Positions 7,362 through 10,430 of a DNA stretch of 10,430 nt are shown in pieces; position 1 is the stretch's first letter; the number at the start of each line of letters is the position of its first letter. Source of the stretch: Sphingobacteriaceae bacterium (GTDB lineage Bacteria > Bacteroidota > Bacteroidia > Sphingobacteriales > Sphingobacteriaceae); assembly GCA_947460275.1 (NCBI GenBank), contig CANHHZ010000058.1, forward strand, positions 1 to 10,430. The letters are read 5' to 3'. The position numbers and the translations under genes were made by a program. The notes beneath the pieces were generated by a model. It was not told the DNA's origin. It made no database searches and saw only the letters and a list, made by a program, of their open reading frames with translations.

Positions 7362-8243
7362 ATGAAAAAAATAATTCTTTATATTCTTTTTTTAGTTGTA
7401 AGCTTCAATTCTTATTCGCAGGAAGCCGTAGTTAAGCCGCCTGTGAGAAACGTGCAGCCAAAAATAATGGTTGTGCCTTTTGCTAAAGAAGGTGAAAATA
7501 TCAGAACTTTAATTGAAAATGACGTCAATAAACGTATCGCATTAAGTAAAATCAAAGAAGCATTTGACTTGCGAGGTTTCACAACCGTCGATTTCATAGG
7601 GAAATTAAAAACCGCTGGAACTTCGGCAGTTTTTAATTCTTCTAATCAAACAGATATTAAATCTACAATCATCAGTCAATCTGGTGCTGATATTTATGTT
7701 GAAGCTGAAATAAACTACCAAACATCAAGTGGAGGTAATTCAATCAATGTTATTTTACAAGCCCGTGAAATTTCTACTGGAAATTCCTTGTCCAATGGCA
7801 TTGGTTTTAGCGGGAAGTTTTATACAGACGATGTGGCGAAACTTACTGTTATGGCAGTAAATAAATCTATAGATGAGTTTCTTAATGTAATGCAAATCAA
7901 ATTTACTGAAATTGTAAATTATGGGAAATCTGTAATTGTAGAAATTGGATTAGATGCTAATTCTAAAATTACATTTGCTAATGAGTACAAGGGGTTACCA
8001 CTTTCTGACTTAACTGAACAATTCTTTGAGAAAAATGCACATTTGGGAAATTATCATATTCAAGGAACAACAGACAATAAGATGATTTTAGATGATGTGA
8101 AAATCCCATTGAGAGATCCAGTTAATGGCAATACCTATAATCCTAACAAGTTTTCTTTATTACTCTATACATTTTATCGCGATTTGGGTATAGATGTTTC
8201 TAAAAGTGTTGTTGGTAATACCATTTACATTACTTTAAAATAA
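7362..8243 (+). CDS. DUF6175-like exported protein with a TolB-N/CsgG-like N-terminal domain
   Basis: The 293-residue protein has a clear signal peptide (MKKIILYILFLVVSFNSYSQ, cleavage after YSQ) and no lipobox. Residues 34-40 (KIMVVPF), the helix FTTVDFIGKLK (73-83), GADIYVEAEINY (108-119) and NVILQAREISTGNSL (129-143) follow the order of elements seen in CsgG, LpoB and TolB N-terminal domains: a first strand ending in P-F, a helix, a strand after GA, and a strand-turn containing TG. The C-terminal half (about 186-290) is a second domain with SVIVEIGLDANSKI and a final SVVGNTIYITLK. I believe this is the Bacteroidota family DUF6175, recalled from memory of PKIMVVPF plus VNKRIA rather than checked. 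It lies 9 bases after the lipoprotein gene and 4 bases before the next. No enzymatic residues are apparent; a structural or binding role is more likely. Confidence 0.8.
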   Translation: MKKIILYILFLVVSFNSYSQEAVVKPPVRNVQPKIMVVPFAKEGENIRTLIENDVNKRIALSKIKEAFDLRGFTTVDFIGKLKTAGTSAVFNSSNQTDIKSTIISQSGADIYVEAEINYQTSSGGNSINVILQAREISTGNSLSNGIGFSGKFYTDDVAKLTVMAVNKSIDEFLNVMQIKFTEIVNYGKSVIVEIGLDANSKITFANEYKGLPLSDLTEQFFEKNAHLGNYHIQGTTDNKMILDDVKIPLRDPVNGNTYNPNKFSLLLYTFYRDLGIDVSKSVVGNTIYITLK

Positions 8244-8247
8244 TTTT

Positions 8248-9213
8248 ATGAGAAAAATATTTATTATACTTCTTGTTTTTTCAAGTTTCCATTCTTTCTC
8301 TCAAAATATAAACCCATTAGAGTTTAAGATTCCTCTTAAAATCATATTGCCTGAAAATTTAGACTATCTAAATGCAAGGCAGCTTTCTGCAATGAATTCG
8401 AAAATAACGAATCTAGTTACTCAAACTGGATTGTCTGGTGGAGAATATGCTAATACTTCTTTTGTAATTTTTCCGAAAATACTGATCGGAAATATGGAAA
8501 TGGCTGAAACTGGAATGACAAACGTATATAAAATAAGTATTGATGTTTCTTTGTACGTAAAGGATGTAGAAAATGATATTATATACGCGTCTACTACGCT
8601 AACGCTAAATGGTAGTGGGTTGTCAAAAGATCTAGCTATTGGAAATGCAATTCAATCATTTCCATTGCAAAATGAGAATTTAAATTTATTTTTCAAGACA
8701 AGTAAAAGTAAGATTCTTGCTTACTACAATTTGAATTGCGCCAAAATTTTAGAAAAAGCACAGTCTTTTGCTTCTCAACAAAACTATGAGTTGGCTATTG
8801 CAACCATTTACAATATACCTGAGCAGGTTGATTGCTATTCTGCTGCGTTAAAAAAAATTGATGCATTTTATCGTGCCTATCAAAACAAGGTTTGTAATTC
8901 AAAATTACAACGTGCGAAAACTTTGGCTGGTGCACGTGACTTTTATGGAGCACTTGACGAACTATCAAATTTAGATCCTTTAACGAATTGCAAAGCGGAA
9001 TCTGAAAAAATTATAGCTAAATGTTTTTCGAATATTACTCAAGATCAAATTCGAGACTATAAAATGTCAATGATGATGTATCAGAATGAAGCTGATTTGG
9101 AAAAAAGAAGAATAAATGCAGTTAAAGATATAGCTGTTGCATATTTCAAATCTCAACCTTCAACCGTTATATACAATACTAAATATGAGTATAATAGGTT
9201 GATTCTTTTTTAA
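8248..9213 (+). CDS. Exported protein with cysteine-framed tandem helical repeats, last gene of the CsgG-like cluster
   Basis: The 321-residue protein carries a signal peptide (MRKIFIILLVFSSFHSFSQ) and no lipobox. The N-terminal half (about 25-150) has strands and helices in an order like the preceding genes: IPLKIILPENLD, a helix to about 60, FVIFPKILIGN, YKISIDVSLYVKDVENDIIY, then LSKDLAIGNAIQSF, so a CsgG/TolB-N-like fold is plausible. The second half is helical and holds two repeat units (164-204 and 216-256), each with cysteines exactly 32 residues apart, plus a fifth cysteine at 259. The pattern is TPR/alpha-hairpin-like (NYELAIATI, DFYGALDEL). In the periplasm each pair could form a disulfide that pins a helical hairpin. 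It starts 4 bases after the DUF6175-like gene, with the same TAA-TTTT-ATG junction found two genes earlier. I do not know a named family for the whole protein. Confidence 0.77.
   Translation: MRKIFIILLVFSSFHSFSQNINPLEFKIPLKIILPENLDYLNARQLSAMNSKITNLVTQTGLSGGEYANTSFVIFPKILIGNMEMAETGMTNVYKISIDVSLYVKDVENDIIYASTTLTLNGSGLSKDLAIGNAIQSFPLQNENLNLFFKTSKSKILAYYNLNCAKILEKAQSFASQQNYELAIATIYNIPEQVDCYSAALKKIDAFYRAYQNKVCNSKLQRAKTLAGARDFYGALDELSNLDPLTNCKAESEKIIAKCFSNITQDQIRDYKMSMMMYQNEADLEKRRINAVKDIAVAYFKSQPSTVIYNTKYEYNRLILF
8737..9015 (+). repeat. Two-copy protein repeat, period 52 residues, framed by cysteines
   Basis: Codons 164-204 and 216-256 of the last cluster gene align without gaps. They share nine identities: both cysteines, L, three A, N, K and I, with conservative changes elsewhere (Y/F, I/L, K/R, N/D). 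In both units the second cysteine is 32 residues after the first. The DNA itself has diverged, so this is an old duplication seen at protein level only. Confidence 0.75.
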
Positions 9214-9274
9214 GCCTTTAGGATTCTAGCTTTTCTAGGTCGGATACTTTTTTGAATTTTAATAGGGATTGTCC

Positions 9275-9319
9275 CCTCCAAATTGTATGTTTACATATTT
9301 CGTACAATATTAGAGGAGG
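9275..9319 (+). promoter_or_regulatory. Possible Shine-Dalgarno-sequestering hairpin and nested inverted repeats
   Basis: CCTCC at 9275-9279 can pair with GGAGG at 9315-9319, the ribosome-binding sequence of the next gene. Inside it ATTGTATG (9282-9289) pairs with CGTACAAT (9301-9308), with one wobble and an 11-base loop. If transcribed, this would hide the ribosome-binding site. GGGA (9265-9268) can alternatively pair with TCCC (9272-9275). The loop side also contains TATGT-TT-ACATA (9286-9297), an operator-like inverted repeat, and TATGTTTA (9286-9293) differs from the Bacteroidota -7 element by one base, so this could equally be promoter DNA. Confidence 0.45.
9313..9319 (+). promoter_or_regulatory. 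Strong Shine-Dalgarno sequence for the CDP-alcohol phosphatidyltransferase gene
   Basis: GAGGAGG lies four bases (CTAA) before the ATG at 9324. It stands out because no other start in the window has a comparable site and Bacteroidota genes rarely use one. It supports this start codon. Confidence 0.75.
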
Positions 9320-9323
9320 CTAA

Positions 9324-10091
9324 ATGTCTAAACTTGGGGTAGCAAATAAATTTATTGATGTTTCAGACTATGGAAGGCCTGTAGCTAAATTAATCGCTGA
9401 AGCGCTTAAAAATACGCGCATAACAGCTATTCATATTACCTTGCTTTTTGGTGTTTCTGGTATATTTGGCATTGTTTTTATGTGTAAAGCGCAGTTTTGG
9501 GCTGCCGGTTTTTTTTTAATTTTGAAATCGATACTGGACGCAGCTGATGGACAGTTGGCTAGGGTTAAAAATGAGCCATCTTATTCAGGCCGCTATTTAG
9601 ATTCTATATTAGATTGCCTATTAAACTTTGCATTAATTATCTCAATTGCGGTAATTACTGGTACAAATACTTGGTTGGCGCTACTTGCTTATATCTGTAT
9701 GCAAACGCAGGGTACCATATATAATTATTATCATGTCATTTTTAGGCATACTACGTCTGGCGAATTAACGAGTCAAATTTTTGAGGATAAAGTACCGGTA
9801 GCTTATCCCGGTGAAAGTCAAGCCAGTGTTAATGTTTTATTTAATCTATTTAGGGTTTTGTATCGGGTGTTTGATGATTTAGTGAATCAGATGGATCCAC
9901 ATGCTCAAAACGCAACCATTTTTCCTAAATGGTTTATGTTTTTAGTGTCGTTTTACGGACTGGGTTTCCAGCTCCTTATCATTGCTGTTTTTTTAGTGGC
10001 GGGTATAATGCACTTAATTATTCCTTTTTTTATAGGCTATAGTGCACTAATACCGCTGTTTATTGGGATAAGAAGGGTGTATTTGAAGTAA
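9324..10091 (+). CDS. CDP-alcohol phosphatidyltransferase family protein
   Basis: This 255-residue integral membrane enzyme transfers a phospho-lipid or phospho-alcohol group from a CDP-activated donor to an alcohol acceptor, releasing CMP. The full family signature D-x2-DG-x2-AR-x8-G-x3-D-x3-D is present as D72, D75-G76, A79-R80, G89, D93 and D97; these aspartates bind the metal ions and the last acts as base in characterised members. Membrane helices lie at about 36-54, 56-71, 99-112, 115-130, 205-226 and 228-250. Residues about 30-35 (NTRITA) precede the first helix as in related enzymes, and the amphipathic stretch at about 145-200 is not one I can assign. The acceptor cannot be read from sequence: glycerophosphate, serine, inositol phosphate and others share the motif. 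It is separated from the upstream cluster by 110 bases and has its own strong ribosome-binding site, so it probably starts a new unit with the following gene. Confidence 0.93.
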   Translation: MSKLGVANKFIDVSDYGRPVAKLIAEALKNTRITAIHITLLFGVSGIFGIVFMCKAQFWAAGFFLILKSILDAADGQLARVKNEPSYSGRYLDSILDCLLNFALIISIAVITGTNTWLALLAYICMQTQGTIYNYYHVIFRHTTSGELTSQIFEDKVPVAYPGESQASVNVLFNLFRVLYRVFDDLVNQMDPHAQNATIFPKWFMFLVSFYGLGFQLLIIAVFLVAGIMHLIIPFFIGYSALIPLFIGIRRVYLK

Positions 10092-10120
10092 ATCAAAGTT
10101 TTGTTTTATTTTACAGCAAT

Positions 10121-10430
10121 ATGATACATTGGAAAAACAACGAACAACCTCAGCCTCCTTATATTGCTTCTATATTTAATTACTACTTGTCAGATAATTT
10201 AGACGGATATGCAGCCTATGATGATTTGACATTAGAGCTTGCAAAGCAAATGCCTGGTTATTTAGGCTATGAAAGTTTTAAGCACGATGGAAGAGGGGCA
10301 TTTATAAGTTATTGGAAAGATATGGACGCAGTTCGTGCATGGGCGAGTGAGCCACAGCATATTGAAGCCAAAAAGTTAGGGAAATCACATTGGTATAAAT
10401 ACTATCATAGTGTTATCGCAGAAGTTAAAA
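10121..10430 (+). CDS. Antibiotic biosynthesis monooxygenase (ABM) domain protein, N-terminal part (3' end outside window)
   Basis: The frame from the ATG at 10121 runs open to the window edge, giving 103 residues without a stop. The pattern PGYLGYESF, a short turn DGRGAFISYWKDMDAVRAW, then HIEAKKLGKSHWYKYY and VIAEV is that of the dimeric ferredoxin-like ABM family. Members are about 95-120 residues, so only a few residues should be missing. Family members include haem-degrading and quinol monooxygenases, but many small stand-alone ones have no known substrate, so no reaction is assigned. It starts 29 bases after the phosphatidyltransferase stop on the same strand, compatible with cotranscription. 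No Shine-Dalgarno sequence precedes the ATG. Confidence 0.85.
   Translation, partial: MIHWKNNEQPQPPYIASIFNYYLSDNLDGYAAYDDLTLELAKQMPGYLGYESFKHDGRGAFISYWKDMDAVRAWASEPQHIEAKKLGKSHWYKYYHSVIAEVK

Noticed and set aside
5289..9213. Calling the cluster a curli (csg) operon
   Set aside because: Only the CsgG-like protein matches. No CsgE-, CsgF- or curlin-like sequence is visible, and the CsgG-like protein lacks the lipidated cysteine.
9226..9253. CTAG-CTTTT-CTAG hairpin followed by a T run as terminator of the CsgG cluster
   Set aside because: The stem is only four pairs and the T run starts about ten bases after it, so it is too weak to claim.
1..10430. CRISPR arrays, insertion sequences, tRNA or rRNA genes
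   Set aside because: Reading both strands I saw no regularly spaced direct repeats, no transposase-like protein with flanking inverted repeats, and no tRNA or rRNA sequence.

Overview
The window looks like chromosome from a member of the Bacteroidota. It is AT-rich, most genes have A/T-rich leaders with no Shine-Dalgarno sequence, exported proteins carry short signal peptides ending in SAQ, FAQ, YSQ or FSQ, and the best matches I recognise (TPR-fused O-antigen ligase-like protein, DUF6175-like protein, CsgG-like cluster) are typical of that phylum. A Chitinophagales or Sphingobacteriales relative is plausible, but I cannot fix the family from this window.

Layout. (1) Positions 2-592 (+) hold the C-terminal end of a catalase-peroxidase, katG. 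It meets a leftward operon at a strong hairpin (616-640) that can serve as a terminator for both strands. (2) Positions 666-5007 (-) form a compact operon read right to left. Two bacterial-PH-domain membrane proteins of the YdbS/YdbT type overlap by 20 bases and are followed after 30 bases by an O-antigen ligase/polymerase-like membrane protein with a C-terminal TPR domain. (3) Positions 5008-5288 are a divergent, AT-rich intergenic region. (4) Positions 5289-9213 (+) are a five-gene run encoding only exported proteins: an unknown 210-residue protein, a CsgG-family protein with an extra C-terminal domain, a small lipoprotein, a DUF6175-like protein and a protein with cysteine-framed helical repeats. 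Spacings are 29, 4, 9 and 4 bases. (5) Positions 9324-10091 (+) encode a CDP-alcohol phosphatidyltransferase, preceded by an unusually strong Shine-Dalgarno sequence that can pair with an upstream C-rich segment. (6) Positions 10121-10430 (+) are the start of an antibiotic-biosynthesis-monooxygenase-like protein cut by the window edge.

Functionally, most of the window concerns the cell envelope: glycan ligation or polymerisation, membrane PH-domain proteins, a periplasmic/outer-membrane CsgG-like set and a phospholipid-type head-group transferase. The most interesting part is the 5289-9213 cluster. It has a CsgG-like protein but no recognisable curlin, CsgE or CsgF, and at least three of its members seem to share the same CsgG/LpoB/TolB-N-like alpha/beta logic. 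I infer a multi-subunit envelope assembly of unknown function.
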